A DNA stretch of 64,000 nucleotides from Planctomycetota bacterium (GTDB lineage: Bacteria; Planctomycetota; UBA1135; UBA2386): contig JAEUHR010000044.1 in the NCBI GenBank assembly GCA_016794425.1, positions 62,001 to 126,000 of the forward strand, written 5' to 3'. The position numbers and the translations under genes are program-made. The notes under the pieces were generated by a model. It had not been told where the DNA came from. It made no database searches and saw only the letters and a list, made by a program, of their open reading frames with translations. Position 1 is the first letter of the stretch, and every line of letters begins with the position of its first letter. This document shows positions 16,695-25,444 of this stretch, one piece after another.

Positions 16695-17920
16695 CCACCG
16701 TCCCTGACGCCGCGGCTGTGGCGTTCGCGGTACCACTCGCGCACCCAGGCCGGATCCGGATCGATCGTCGGCCGCCCCAGCGACAGCGACAGCGCCGCCA
16801 GCGCCGGCGTGCGCAGCTTCGAGTAGTAGGCCTGTTCGTTCAGCACGGTCTGCGCCAGGAAGTCGACCGGCGCGATCGCCTGCCAGCTCTCGCGGCCCGG
16901 CAGCCGCACTTCGACCAGCGCCGCCGGCCCGCGCAGCTGGCCGCAGTAGTGGATCAGCCGCAGCGACACCAGCGGGTCCGGATCGAACTGCGGCTCGAGC
17001 CGCGCGCGCTGCTGCGGCGTCGCCTGCAGCACCGCGAGCAGCAGCGGCACGCCGCGCGGTCCCGCCAGCCGACGCACCTGCTCCATCGCGCAGAGCCGCA
17101 CGTCGGCGAACCGCACGTCGCGTTCGGCCGTGGCCCGCAGCAGGATGCCCTCGACGCAGTGCACCATCGCGGCGCGCAGCGCGTCGAGCGTGACGGCCTG
17201 CAGCTCGGCGTCGGGCTCGGTGGCGTGCAGTTCGATCAGGTCGGCCACCAGCACCAGCTGTTGGCTCCAACCGACCAGCGGCTGGCGGGTCAGTTCGACC
17301 AGCGCCGCGGCGTAGCCGGTGCGGCGCGTCTCGTCCCAGGCCGCGACGCGCGCCTCCGGCCGGCCGGCCTCGACGGCCCGCTGCAGCGCCGCGCGCCGCT
17401 CGTCGGGCAGCGTGGCGCCGAGTTCCGCGAAGTCGCGGGTGAACAGCGGCAGCTCGGCCTGCAGCGCCGTCTGCACCAGTCCGTCCATCGCGACGACGCG
17501 GCTGTGGCCGTTGCGGTCGGCGGCGGCGATCCAACCGAGCCGCGTCGCCGCCTGGGCACACCGCACCAGGTCGCTGCCGGTTTCGTCGGGCAGCTCGACC
17601 AGCAGTTCGCGCACGTGGCCGGCGGGGTTCTCGAGCGTGTCGAGGCCGCGGTAGCCGAACACCGGGCCGAGCCCCCAGCGGAACGGCCACAACCAGAACT
17701 GCCGCATGTACCAGGCGCTGACCTCGGCCTCGGTCGCGTAGACGATCGTGCGCGCGTCGCCTTCGCCGCCGACGCTGACGATGCCGTCGAGTTCGGTCGC
17801 GAGCTCGGCGAACGAGAGGTTGTCGGCGGCCGAGCACGCCGCCAGCACGGCGCACAACAGCGTCGCCGTGGTTCGCTTCGGTCCACGGCGCCGCGGCCGA
17901 TCGGAGAGGTCACTGTGCAT
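16691..17920 (-). CDS. HEAT-like lipoprotein
   Basis: 409 residues. A signal peptide ends in the lipobox VLAAC with Cys29. Most of the mature protein is helical with HEAT/ARM-like spacing of Leu and Ala, plus an N-terminal WYMRQFWLWPFRWGLGPVFGYRGLDT segment that should lie on a membrane surface. No family recognised. The start lies inside the end of galE (11-bp overlap) and the stop overlaps DUF366. Confidence 0.6.
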   Translation of the reverse strand: MHSDLSDRPRRRGPKRTTATLLCAVLAACSAADNLSFAELATELDGIVSVGGEGDARTIVYATEAEVSAWYMRQFWLWPFRWGLGPVFGYRGLDTLENPAGHVRELLVELPDETGSDLVRCAQAATRLGWIAAADRNGHSRVVAMDGLVQTALQAELPLFTRDFAELGATLPDERRAALQRAVEAGRPEARVAAWDETRRTGYAAALVELTRQPLVGWSQQLVLVADLIELHATEPDAELQAVTLDALRAAMVHCVEGILLRATAERDVRFADVRLCAMEQVRRLAGPRGVPLLLAVLQATPQQRARLEPQFDPDPLVSLRLIHYCGQLRGPAALVEVRLPGRESWQAIAPVDFLAQTVLNEQAYYSKLRTPALAALSLSLGRPTIDPDPAWVREWYRERHSRGVRDGG

Positions 17921-18905
17921 AGCCGTCCGGGTGTCGTTCGTGCCAGGCCCACGCGTCGGCGACGATCTGGTCGAGCGCGGAGCGCCGCGGCCGCCAGCCG
18001 AGTTCGCGCGTGATCTTCGCGGTGCTGCCGACCAGCCGCGGCGGATCGCCGGGTCGGCGCGCGACGATGCGGTGCGGCACCGGGCGGCCGGTCACGCGGG
18101 CGACCGCGGCGATCACCTCGGCAACCGAGGCGCCGCTGCCGTTGCCGAGGTTGAACGCGCGGCAGCCGCCGGTGCCGGCGAGCAGGCTCTGCACGGCGAG
18201 CACGTGGGCATCGGCGAGGTCGGCGACGTGGATGTAGTCGCGGATGCAAGTGCCGTCCGGCGTCGGGTAGTCCGCACCGAACACCTGCAGCGGCGGGCGG
18301 CGACCGGCGGCTGCTGCCAGCGCCAGCGGGATCAGGTGCGTCTCGGGCCGGTGGTCTTCGCCGAGCCGCGCCTGCGGGTCGGCACCGGCAGCGTTGAAGT
18401 AGCGCAGCGCGATCGACCGGATGCCGTGGGCGGTGCCGAAGTCGTGCAGCAGGTACTCGCAGGCGAGCTTGGTGTTGCCGTACGGGTTGATCGGCCGCTG
18501 GGGGCAGGTCTCTTCGATCGGCACGCGGTCGGGCTCGCCGTAGGTCGCGCAGGTCGAACTGAACACGATGTTCGCGACGCCTGAGGCGACCATGGCCTCC
18601 AGCAGGTGCAGCGTGCCGACCACGTTGTTGCGGTAGTAGGCGCCCGGATCGCGCACCGATTCGCCGACGTAGCAGCGGGCCGCGAAGTGCACGACCGCCG
18701 CCGGCCGGTGCGTCGCCAGCGCCGCCCGCAGGCGCGGCGCATCGAGCAGATCGACCTCGACGCAGTCGCCGCCGAGCAGCGCGCCGCGGAAGCCGGTGCT
18801 GAAGTCGTCGAGCACCAGCGTGCGCAGGCCGGCGTCGCGCAGGGCCAGTGCCGTGTGCGAGCCGATGTAGCCGGCGCCGCCGACGACGAGGATCAGGGGC
18901 GGCAT
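17910..18905 (-). CDS. galE: UDP-glucose 4-epimerase
   Basis: 331 residues. SDR-type epimerase with GGAGYIGSH at the N-terminus (NAD binding), SSTCATYGEP and the YxxxK pair in NPYGNTK, then RYFNAAGADP and the GTCIRDYIHVADLADAH signature specific for GalE. It interconverts UDP-glucose and UDP-galactose for surface glycans, or feeds the Leloir pathway. It lies inside the 20-14 kb minus-strand chain; its start overlaps the end of the TPR lipoprotein gene by 13 bp. Confidence 0.93.
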   Translation of the reverse strand: MPPLILVVGGAGYIGSHTALALRDAGLRTLVLDDFSTGFRGALLGGDCVEVDLLDAPRLRAALATHRPAAVVHFAARCYVGESVRDPGAYYRNNVVGTLHLLEAMVASGVANIVFSSTCATYGEPDRVPIEETCPQRPINPYGNTKLACEYLLHDFGTAHGIRSIALRYFNAAGADPQARLGEDHRPETHLIPLALAAAAGRRPPLQVFGADYPTPDGTCIRDYIHVADLADAHVLAVQSLLAGTGGCRAFNLGNGSGASVAEVIAAVARVTGRPVPHRIVARRPGDPPRLVGSTAKITRELGWRPRRSALDQIVADAWAWHERHPDGYAQ

Positions 18906-20056
18906 CGTTGCCTCCAGGCGGCGGTGACGGCCGACCGCGTCGCGGCGTCGCCGGCGAGGCCGGACGGCAGTTCGGGCCCGCCCGGCACCAGGACGGCCAG
19001 TGCCGCATGCATCGCCGCGAACGCGAAGCCGTCGGTCTCGGCGGCGAGCGCCGCCAGCAACCATGGCACCGCGTCGTCCCCGGCCAGCGCCGGGCACCGT
19101 TCGGCGGCGACCTGGCGCACGAGCGCAGCGTCGTCGGCCAGGGCGGTGCGGCAGAAGTCGGCGGCGTCCTCGCCGCGGACCTCGGCCAGTTGCACGGCGC
19201 GCGCGCGCACCGCCGGCGACTCGTCGGCGCAGGCGATCGCGATCGCGCGGCTGCGCAGGTACTCGCGCCGCGGACCGGTCTCGCGGTCGGCGAGCCGGCA
19301 GAGCTCCGTGAGCAGCCGGACCCGATCGGCCGGCGACACGCCGCCGCGCAGGCTCGCGAGCAGGTCGCGCACGCGCGCGACCGGCGGCGCACTGGCCGTC
19401 GCCAATTCGTCGGCGAGCCCACGCAGGGCCGTCGCGTTCGCTTCGACCCATGGGTCCGCCGCGTGCACGCGCTGCAGTTCCGCGAGTGTCGCCTGCGCCG
19501 CGGCAGCGTCGCCAAGCAGCCACTGCAGCTCCGCGCACTCGAACAGGAGCCCCGGGTGCAGGCTGGCGGCGCCGTGCTGCCGCGCCAGCGCCTGCAGCTC
19601 GGCGACGGCTTCGGGGCGGCGCGCGAGGTCGCGCAGGACGCCCGCACGGCAGACGCGCAGCGCCGGCGCATCGCGCCGCGCCAGCGCCGCGTCGATCGCA
19701 TCCAGTGCGTCGCGGTGGCGTTCGAGCGCACACAACAAGTCGGCCAGCTCGAGGGCGGCGGCGGTCGGATCGGCCGCGTGCGCGAGTTCGTGGCGCAGTT
19801 GCCGCTCGGTCGCGCCCACATCGGCGGCCGCCACCAGATCACTGTCCGGTTGCAGCAGCGCCGCCGCCGGCACCCGTTCGGCCGGCGCCCGGGCCGCGGC
19901 CGGCGCCGCGGTCGGCTGCAGCATGGACTCGCGGCGGACCCCGCCGTAGCCGTCCGGTTCGGGCAGACCGGCACACGCGCCGCCGGCCAGTGCCGCCACC
20001 GCCACGGCCCTGCACCAGGGGGTCACTCGGGTTCGCCTGGCACGCCGGTGCCGCAT
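18893..20056 (-). CDS. Secreted or lipid-anchored TPR/HEAT-repeat protein
   Basis: 387 residues. An Arg-rich N-terminus and a hydrophobic stretch end at LAGGAC (Cys28); the lipobox is imperfect, so a conventional signal peptide is possible. The mature protein is Ala/Leu-rich helices: TPR-like in the first half (residues ~80-200) and HEAT-like in the second (SPAVRARAVQLAEVRGED). First gene of the minus-strand chain. An in-frame ATG exists 36 nt upstream. A weak -10-like TACAAG lies 8 nt before the chosen start. Confidence 0.6.
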   Translation of the reverse strand: MRHRRARRTRVTPWCRAVAVAALAGGACAGLPEPDGYGGVRRESMLQPTAAPAAARAPAERVPAAALLQPDSDLVAAADVGATERQLRHELAHAADPTAAALELADLLCALERHRDALDAIDAALARRDAPALRVCRAGVLRDLARRPEAVAELQALARQHGAASLHPGLLFECAELQWLLGDAAAAQATLAELQRVHAADPWVEANATALRGLADELATASAPPVARVRDLLASLRGGVSPADRVRLLTELCRLADRETGPRREYLRSRAIAIACADESPAVRARAVQLAEVRGEDAADFCRTALADDAALVRQVAAERCPALAGDDAVPWLLAALAAETDGFAFAAMHAALAVLVPGGPELPSGLAGDAATRSAVTAAWRQRCRP

Positions 20057-20141
20057 GGGCGGCTCTTGTAGCGCCACCCGACCGCCGCGCACGCGCCTTT
20101 TCCGGCGCCGAGAATGCCGTGGCGCCAGTGCGGCGTCGATC

Positions 20142-20147
20142 TACGCT
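20142..20147 (+). promoter_or_regulatory. -10 element of a leaderless promoter (IMPase-family gene)
   Basis: TACGCT followed by 8 nt and the ATG at 20156. The following bases GCCGCGCC closely resemble the spacer at other starts in this window. Confidence 0.5.
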
Positions 20148-20155
20148 GCCGCGCC

Positions 20156-21001
20156 ATGCGCGGTCGCCGATCTGCTCCCCCCCACCAGCGCGCCGCCGCC
20201 CTGTGCCAGCCGGTGTGCCAGCTCGCCGCCACTGCCGCCGCGACCATCGCGCGGGCCGGCCGCCGGCTGCGGCCAGCGGACGTGCGCCGCAAAGGCGAAG
20301 GCGACTTCGTGACGTCGGTCGACCTCGCGTGCGAACGGCGGCTGCGCCGCGACCTGGCGCGGCTGGCCCCGGACGCCGGCTTCCTCGGCGAGGAGACCGA
20401 GGCGAGCGACCTCGACCACGACTGGCTCTGGGTCGTCGATCCGATCGACGGCACCAGCAACTTCTCACGCGGTCTGTTCCACCATGCGGTGTCGATCGCT
20501 CTGCTGTGGCGCGGCGCGCCGCTCTTGGCGGTCGTGCACTGCCAGCCCGAAGCCGCGGTCTACTCGGCGGTGGCCGGTGCCGGCACGCGGCGCAACGGCC
20601 GGCGCGTGCACCTGCCGCGCGGCACGCTCGGCGACGCGGCGATCGTCGGCTGCCAGTGGCACCGCGGCCAACAGGACCTGGCGTTCGTCGCCCGCCTGCA
20701 GCGCGGCGGCGGCCGCGTGCGCACGTTCGGCTGCACGGTCACGCAGCTGGTCGACGTCGTGATGGGCCGACTCGACGCCAACGTGCAGGAGCAGGGCCGC
20801 CTGTGGGACTTCGCCGCCGCCGGCCTGCTGGTGCAAGAAGCCGGGGGCCGGTTCACCGACTGGCGCGGTCGCCCGGTGTTCCCGTGCCGCAACCTGGCCG
20901 TCGGCCACACACCGACCATCGCCGCCGGCCCGGTGGTCCACCGGCACATCGTGCGGCTGCTGCGCGGCCTCGAGGCCCGCCTTGTCGTTTCGCCCGAGTA
21001 A
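20156..21001 (+). CDS. Inositol-monophosphatase-family phosphatase
   Basis: 281 residues. Metal-binding motifs of the Li+-sensitive phosphatase superfamily are present in order: GEETE (residues ~82-86), DPIDGTSNFSRG (~101-112) and LWDFAAAGLLVQEAGG near the C-terminus. Possible substrates are inositol phosphates, histidinol phosphate or PAP; sequence by eye does not decide. The ATG is preceded only by TACGCT and 8 nt, consistent with a leaderless mRNA. An extra ~20 basic residues precede the family core. It is monocistronic and divergent from the 20-14 kb chain. Confidence 0.87.
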   Translation: MRGRRSAPPHQRAAALCQPVCQLAATAAATIARAGRRLRPADVRRKGEGDFVTSVDLACERRLRRDLARLAPDAGFLGEETEASDLDHDWLWVVDPIDGTSNFSRGLFHHAVSIALLWRGAPLLAVVHCQPEAAVYSAVAGAGTRRNGRRVHLPRGTLGDAAIVGCQWHRGQQDLAFVARLQRGGGRVRTFGCTVTQLVDVVMGRLDANVQEQGRLWDFAAAGLLVQEAGGRFTDWRGRPVFPCRNLAVGHTPTIAAGPVVHRHIVRLLRGLEARLVVSPE

Positions 21002-21068
21002 CGCTGCGGGTGCTGCGCGTCGCGCCCACAGCGCAGTGCACGAAGTTGGTCAGACGATGGTCCCGCTT

Positions 21069-21098
21069 TTGCACCCGGGCGCACGGAACGGCTACCAT
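21069..21098 (+). promoter_or_regulatory. Promoter of the secreted HEAT-repeat gene
   Basis: TTGCAC (21069-21074) and TACCAT (21093-21098) are separated by 18 bp. The resulting leader of roughly 85 nt contains a hairpin GTCGGC-TGCG-GCCGAC at 21158-21173. This gene therefore differs from the leaderless ones around it. Confidence 0.5.
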
Positions 21099-21190
21099 CC
21101 GGCATTCGGTCGGAGCCGCATCCCGTGCCACCGGTCGTCCCACCTGGAACCCACGCCGTCGGCTGCGGCCGACGATCGATCGAACCAACC

Positions 21191-23263
21191 ATGAAGAAGC
21201 TCTTGCTGTCTGGTCTGTGCTGCGCGGGCTTGCTCGCGCTGCTGCCCGAGACCGCCCTTGCCCACGGCGGTCAGTACCGTGGCCCCGGCGACACCGTGCC
21301 GCCCGGCGGCGGCGGTGGCGGTGGTGGCGGCAATACCGGTGGCCCCAGCGGCCCGACGACCGGTGGTCCTGCCGGCCCGAGCGCCCCGGCGCCGACCGGC
21401 CCGTCGACCGGCGGCGGCTCCGGCCCCACCACCGGCGGCCCCGGCGGCCCCGGCGGCGGCCGCGGCCCGACCACGGGCGGTCGCGGTGTGTCGATCGAAG
21501 AAGACCTGACCGAGTGGCGCTACTGGTGGGAGTTCAACAAGGACCCCTTCATCCGCCTGCGCGACGCGGTGACCCAGGGCGGCGCCCAGACCGGCAGCGA
21601 CGACTTCTTCCTCGGCGGCACGCGCCGCAGTGAAGCGCGCGACTCGCTGAAGCCGACCCAGGAGCAGATCCAGAACGAGATCCTGCCGGCGCTGAAGAAG
21701 GCAATCGACTCGACCGAGCAGCGCGACGTCAACTCGTCGTGCATGGTCGCGATGGCGAAGATCGGCACCAACCACCCGGACTTCAAGCTGATCGACGTCT
21801 TCAAGCCGCGGCTGCGCAAGCCCGACCTCGAAGTCGCCGAGACCGCCGCGCTGGCGATGGGCATCGCCGCGGTCGCCGAGGAAGAGAACGTCGAACTGCT
21901 GGTCGGGCTCGCGCTCGACAAGGACAAGGGCCGCGAGGCCTGCGGCGGCTCGGTGCACTACCGCGTGCGCGCGTTCTCGCTCTACGGCCTCGGCCTGATG
22001 GCGTTCGCGCACAACAAGACCGAGATCAAGGCGCGCGCGTTCGAGGTCATGAAGCAGGTGCTCGCCGACGACAAGGCGAGCGGCCGCGACCTCAAGGTCG
22101 CCGCCATCAACGGCATGGCGATCCTGAACATCGGCACGTCGACCGACGCCGACAAGGCGCTGCTGGCCGAGGTGCTGCAGGTGCTCGAGACCTACTACAT
22201 GAAGGAGCTCGGCTCCGGCGAGCAGCTGATCCAGGCGCACTGCCCCACGGCGATCGCCAAGCTGATCGGCCGCGACCACCCGAAGGCCGACTACTACAAG
22301 GACCTGTTCGCTGCCGACCTGATGGAGAAGGGCAAGGTCAAGCGCGCGAGCATCTACATCCCGCAGTCGTGCGCGCTGGCGATCGGCATGCTGGCCAAGC
22401 CGTTCGACGACAAGGACGAGAAGAAGTGCCCGGACGGCAAGTACAGCAAGCTGCTGCTCGACGTCTACCACGACCACAAGGACTCGCAGACCCGCAACTT
22501 CGCGGTGCTCGGCCTCGGCCAGATCGGTGGCGCCGAGAACCGTCAGGTGCTGCTGAAGGAGTTCGACAAGGGCGGCAAGAACCAGGAGAAGCCGTGGTGC
22601 TCGATGGCGCTCGGCGTCTACTGCTTCAAGAAGTACGAGCAGCAGCCCGACGCCGAACTCGAGACCGAGATCGGTCGCACGCTGGCCGACGCGCTCGAGA
22701 AGAACAAGGACCCGAGCCTGCGCGGCGCCCTCGGTATCGCGCTCGGCCTCGCCCGCGCCACCGAAGCAGCCGACCTGATGCGCTCGATGATGGTCAGCTC
22801 GGTCGCCCAGGAAGAGATGGCCGGTTACCTGTGCGTCGGCCTCGCGCTGATGAACGACATCCGCTCGGTCGAGGACATCCGCAACGTCGTGCAGCAGTCG
22901 ACGCGTCGTGAGCTGCTGCTGCAGCAGGCGGCGATCGCGCTCGGCAAGCTCGGCGACAAGCGCGTCGCCGAAGACCTGCAGAAGCTGCTGGCCGACGAGG
23001 GCGGCAACAACCTGGCGAAGCTGTCGGCGATCGCCTCGGCGCTCGGCTTCATCGGTGACCAGCGCTCGATCCAGCCGCTGAAGGAGATGCTGTTCGACAG
23101 CAAGCTCACCGAGCTGGCGCGCGCGTTCGCCGCCGTCGCGCTGGGCGGCATCGCCGACAAGGAGTCGCTGCCGTGGAACTCGAAGATCGGCACGAACATG
23201 AACTACCGTGCGTCGGTCGAAACGCTGACCAACAAGTCGACCGGCATCCTCGACATCCTGTGA
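21191..23263 (+). CDS. Secreted HEAT-repeat protein with Gly/Pro-rich linker (paralogue 1)
   Basis: 690 residues. A Sec signal peptide (MKKLLLSGLC... ending ALA) is followed by mature HGGQYRGPGDTVPP, a Gly/Pro/Thr-rich linker to about residue 98, then a short WRYWWEFNKDPFIRLRDAV motif. About 500 residues of HEAT-type helical pairs follow, ending GILDIL. Lys and Glu are frequent and codon choice is very uniform, suggesting high expression; it has its own -35/-10 promoter and ends at a strong hairpin. The role is unknown; HEAT solenoids are scaffolds, so an extracytoplasmic structural or binding role is inferred. Confidence 0.8.
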   Translation: MKKLLLSGLCCAGLLALLPETALAHGGQYRGPGDTVPPGGGGGGGGGNTGGPSGPTTGGPAGPSAPAPTGPSTGGGSGPTTGGPGGPGGGRGPTTGGRGVSIEEDLTEWRYWWEFNKDPFIRLRDAVTQGGAQTGSDDFFLGGTRRSEARDSLKPTQEQIQNEILPALKKAIDSTEQRDVNSSCMVAMAKIGTNHPDFKLIDVFKPRLRKPDLEVAETAALAMGIAAVAEEENVELLVGLALDKDKGREACGGSVHYRVRAFSLYGLGLMAFAHNKTEIKARAFEVMKQVLADDKASGRDLKVAAINGMAILNIGTSTDADKALLAEVLQVLETYYMKELGSGEQLIQAHCPTAIAKLIGRDHPKADYYKDLFAADLMEKGKVKRASIYIPQSCALAIGMLAKPFDDKDEKKCPDGKYSKLLLDVYHDHKDSQTRNFAVLGLGQIGGAENRQVLLKEFDKGGKNQEKPWCSMALGVYCFKKYEQQPDAELETEIGRTLADALEKNKDPSLRGALGIALGLARATEAADLMRSMMVSSVAQEEMAGYLCVGLALMNDIRSVEDIRNVVQQSTRRELLLQQAAIALGKLGDKRVAEDLQKLLADEGGNNLAKLSAIASALGFIGDQRSIQPLKEMLFDSKLTELARAFAAVALGGIADKESLPWNSKIGTNMNYRASVETLTNKSTGILDIL

Positions 23264-23297
23264 TGCCTGCGTGACGCGCGGCTCCGCCGCGCCGCCG

Positions 23298-23335
23298 ACC
23301 GGCCTGCACGACAGTGTGCAGGCCGGTGTCGTTTC
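23298..23335 (+). terminator. Hairpin terminator between the HEAT paralogues
   Basis: A perfect 12-bp stem, ACCGGCCTGCAC (23298-23309) with GTGCAGGCCGGT (23316-23327), has a 6-nt loop and is followed by GTCGTTTCC. The T tract is short, so it may act as a stem-stabilised terminator or mRNA-end protector. Confidence 0.65.
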
Positions 23336-23376
23336 CGGGCCGGGGGCCCGGGCATGTCGCTTGCATTGCGCGGAGC

Positions 23377-25428
23377 ATGCGCTGCGCCCACCGCCTGCTC
23401 GTCACCACCTGGACCGCCGTCAGCCTGCTGGCGAGTGCCCATGCGCACGGCGGCCAGTACCGCGGCCCCACCGACGTGAAACCGCCGTCCGGCAACAGCG
23501 GCAGCGGCGGCACCGGCGGCGGCGGTGCCGCCGGATCGGCGGGCGGCAGCGGGGCGCCGGCGCCCTCCGGCGGCCTGACGGGCGGACCCGCGACCGCCGG
23601 CGCCGGCGGCACCGGCATCGGTGCGGCGCCGCGCGGCGTCACGCTGGACGACGACCTCACCCGCTGGGAGTTCTGGTGGGAGTTCGGCAAGGACCCGTTC
23701 CTGCGCCTGCGCGACGCCGTCGCGGGCGACCGCGTGCCGTTCGGCGCCGAGGACCCGCTGCTGAATCCGCGCTTCCGGCACCTGCACGGCGCGATCGAAC
23801 GCCCGACCGACGGCGATCTGCAGCAGGCCACCGAGACGCTGGCCCGCGCGCTGCAGCGCGCCAGCGACCGCGACACGATTTCGGCGTGCCTGGTCGCGCT
23901 GGCGAAGATCGGCCGCGACGGAACCGCCTGGCGCCTGCACGACGTGCTGGTGCCGTTCCTGGCCCGCAACGACCAGGAGCAGCGCGAGACCGCGGCGCTG
24001 GCGCTCGGCATCGCGCGCCGCGGCGATCCGGCCACGCTCGACCTGCTGGCAGACCTGGTGCGCGACACCGAGGCGGGCCGCCGCGCATCGGCGCAGGCCG
24101 CGGTCAACGAACGCACCCGCGCGTTCGCCGCCTATGCGCTGGGCCTGCAGCTGCAGTCCCTGCGCCGCCCGGCGCCGGCGCTGCGCGTGGTCGGCGTCCT
24201 GCGCGGCGTCGTCGGCGACGCGACGCTGGGCTGGAACCTGCGCGTCGCGGCGATCGAAGCGCTGGCCCTGTTCCCCGCCGACTGGCACGGCGCCGCGGCA
24301 GACACGCTGCGCGACACGATCGTCGACGACTTCCGCCGCTACTTCGCCGCCGACGTCGGCCCCGGCGAACAGCTCGTGCAGGCACACGTACCGACGGCGT
24401 TGGCCCGGCTGCTCGGTCGTGACGATCCGCGTGCCGCCGCCTGGCGTCAGCGCTTCGCCAGCGAACTCGAACGCGGCCTGCGGGGCGAGGCGGCGCCGGC
24501 CGCGACCGGCAAGACCAACGTCCACATCGCGCAATCCTGCGCGCTGGCGCTCGGCGACCTGTCGCCGCCGTGGGCCGCGGCCGGTGACGCCGGCGAGGCA
24601 GTCGCCCTGCTGCTGCTGCGCGTGCACCAGGAGCACCGCGACCAGCAGACCCGCGCCTTCGCGATGCTGTCGCTGGCGCGGCTCGGCGGCCCGCTGGCGC
24701 GCGACGCGCTGCTGCGCGAACTCGACGACGCGCAAACCGTGCTCGAGCTGCCCTGGATCGGCCTGGCACTCGGTGTCTGGACCGCGCGCAGCCTCGCGCC
24801 CGACGCCGACGGCAGCCGACGCGACCCCGACCGCACCGTGCAGACCGCACTGCGCCGCAGCTTCGCCGCGGCGCGCACGCCGACCGCACTCGGCGCTCTG
24901 GGGCTGGCACTCGGTCTGGCGCAGGCCGGCGACGGCGCGGCGAGCGTGCGGGCGACGCTGCGCGACCAGGCGCACCGCGACGACCTCGCCGGCTACCTGG
25001 CGCTCGCGCTCGGCCTGATGGGCGACGTCGACGCGATCGGCGACATCCGCGCGCTGATGGCGGCATCCGCGCGCCGGCCGCAGGTCCTGCAGCAGGCCGT
25101 GCGCGCGCTCGGGCTGCTCGGCGACCACACGGTGGTGCCCGAACTGTGCCGCGCCCTCGAGCACCCGGAGCCGAGCCTCGTGCGGTTGTCGGCGATCGCC
25201 AGCGCGCTCGGCCAGATCGGCGACCGCCGCAGCCTGCCGCGCCTCGGCGCGATGCTGGAGGATGCCCGCCTGACGCCGCTGACGCGGGCGTTCGCGGCGG
25301 TGGCGATCGGCATGGTCGGCGACAAGGACCCGCTGCCGTGGAACGCGGCCTACGCGACCTGCACGAACTACCGCGCCGCGACCGAAACGCTGACCGACGG
25401 CGCCGCCGGCATCCTCGACATCCTGTGA
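23377..25428 (+). CDS. Secreted HEAT-repeat protein with Gly/Pro-rich linker (paralogue 2)
   Basis: 683 residues, clearly paralogous to the preceding gene. It has a signal peptide ending SAHA, mature HGGQYRGPTDVKPP, a Gly-rich linker, WEFWWEFGKDPFLRLRDAV, HEAT repeats and the same C-terminus (TETLTDGAAGILDIL). It is Arg-rich where paralogue 1 is Lys-rich, suggesting a different expression level or charge. A tandem duplication is the simplest origin. The terminator between the two means it needs its own transcript or readthrough. Converges on the next gene after 16 bp. Confidence 0.8.
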   Translation: MRCAHRLLVTTWTAVSLLASAHAHGGQYRGPTDVKPPSGNSGSGGTGGGGAAGSAGGSGAPAPSGGLTGGPATAGAGGTGIGAAPRGVTLDDDLTRWEFWWEFGKDPFLRLRDAVAGDRVPFGAEDPLLNPRFRHLHGAIERPTDGDLQQATETLARALQRASDRDTISACLVALAKIGRDGTAWRLHDVLVPFLARNDQEQRETAALALGIARRGDPATLDLLADLVRDTEAGRRASAQAAVNERTRAFAAYALGLQLQSLRRPAPALRVVGVLRGVVGDATLGWNLRVAAIEALALFPADWHGAAADTLRDTIVDDFRRYFAADVGPGEQLVQAHVPTALARLLGRDDPRAAAWRQRFASELERGLRGEAAPAATGKTNVHIAQSCALALGDLSPPWAAAGDAGEAVALLLLRVHQEHRDQQTRAFAMLSLARLGGPLARDALLRELDDAQTVLELPWIGLALGVWTARSLAPDADGSRRDPDRTVQTALRRSFAAARTPTALGALGLALGLAQAGDGAASVRATLRDQAHRDDLAGYLALALGLMGDVDAIGDIRALMAASARRPQVLQQAVRALGLLGDHTVVPELCRALEHPEPSLVRLSAIASALGQIGDRRSLPRLGAMLEDARLTPLTRAFAAVAIGMVGDKDPLPWNAAYATCTNYRAATETLTDGAAGILDIL

Positions 25429-25444
25429 CCGCACGCGGCGGCGC

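Noticed and set aside
21300..21490. Repetitive Gly/Pro codons that look like a repeat array
   Set aside because: They are low-complexity coding sequence of a linker, with irregular period and no spacers, so not a CRISPR or minisatellite.
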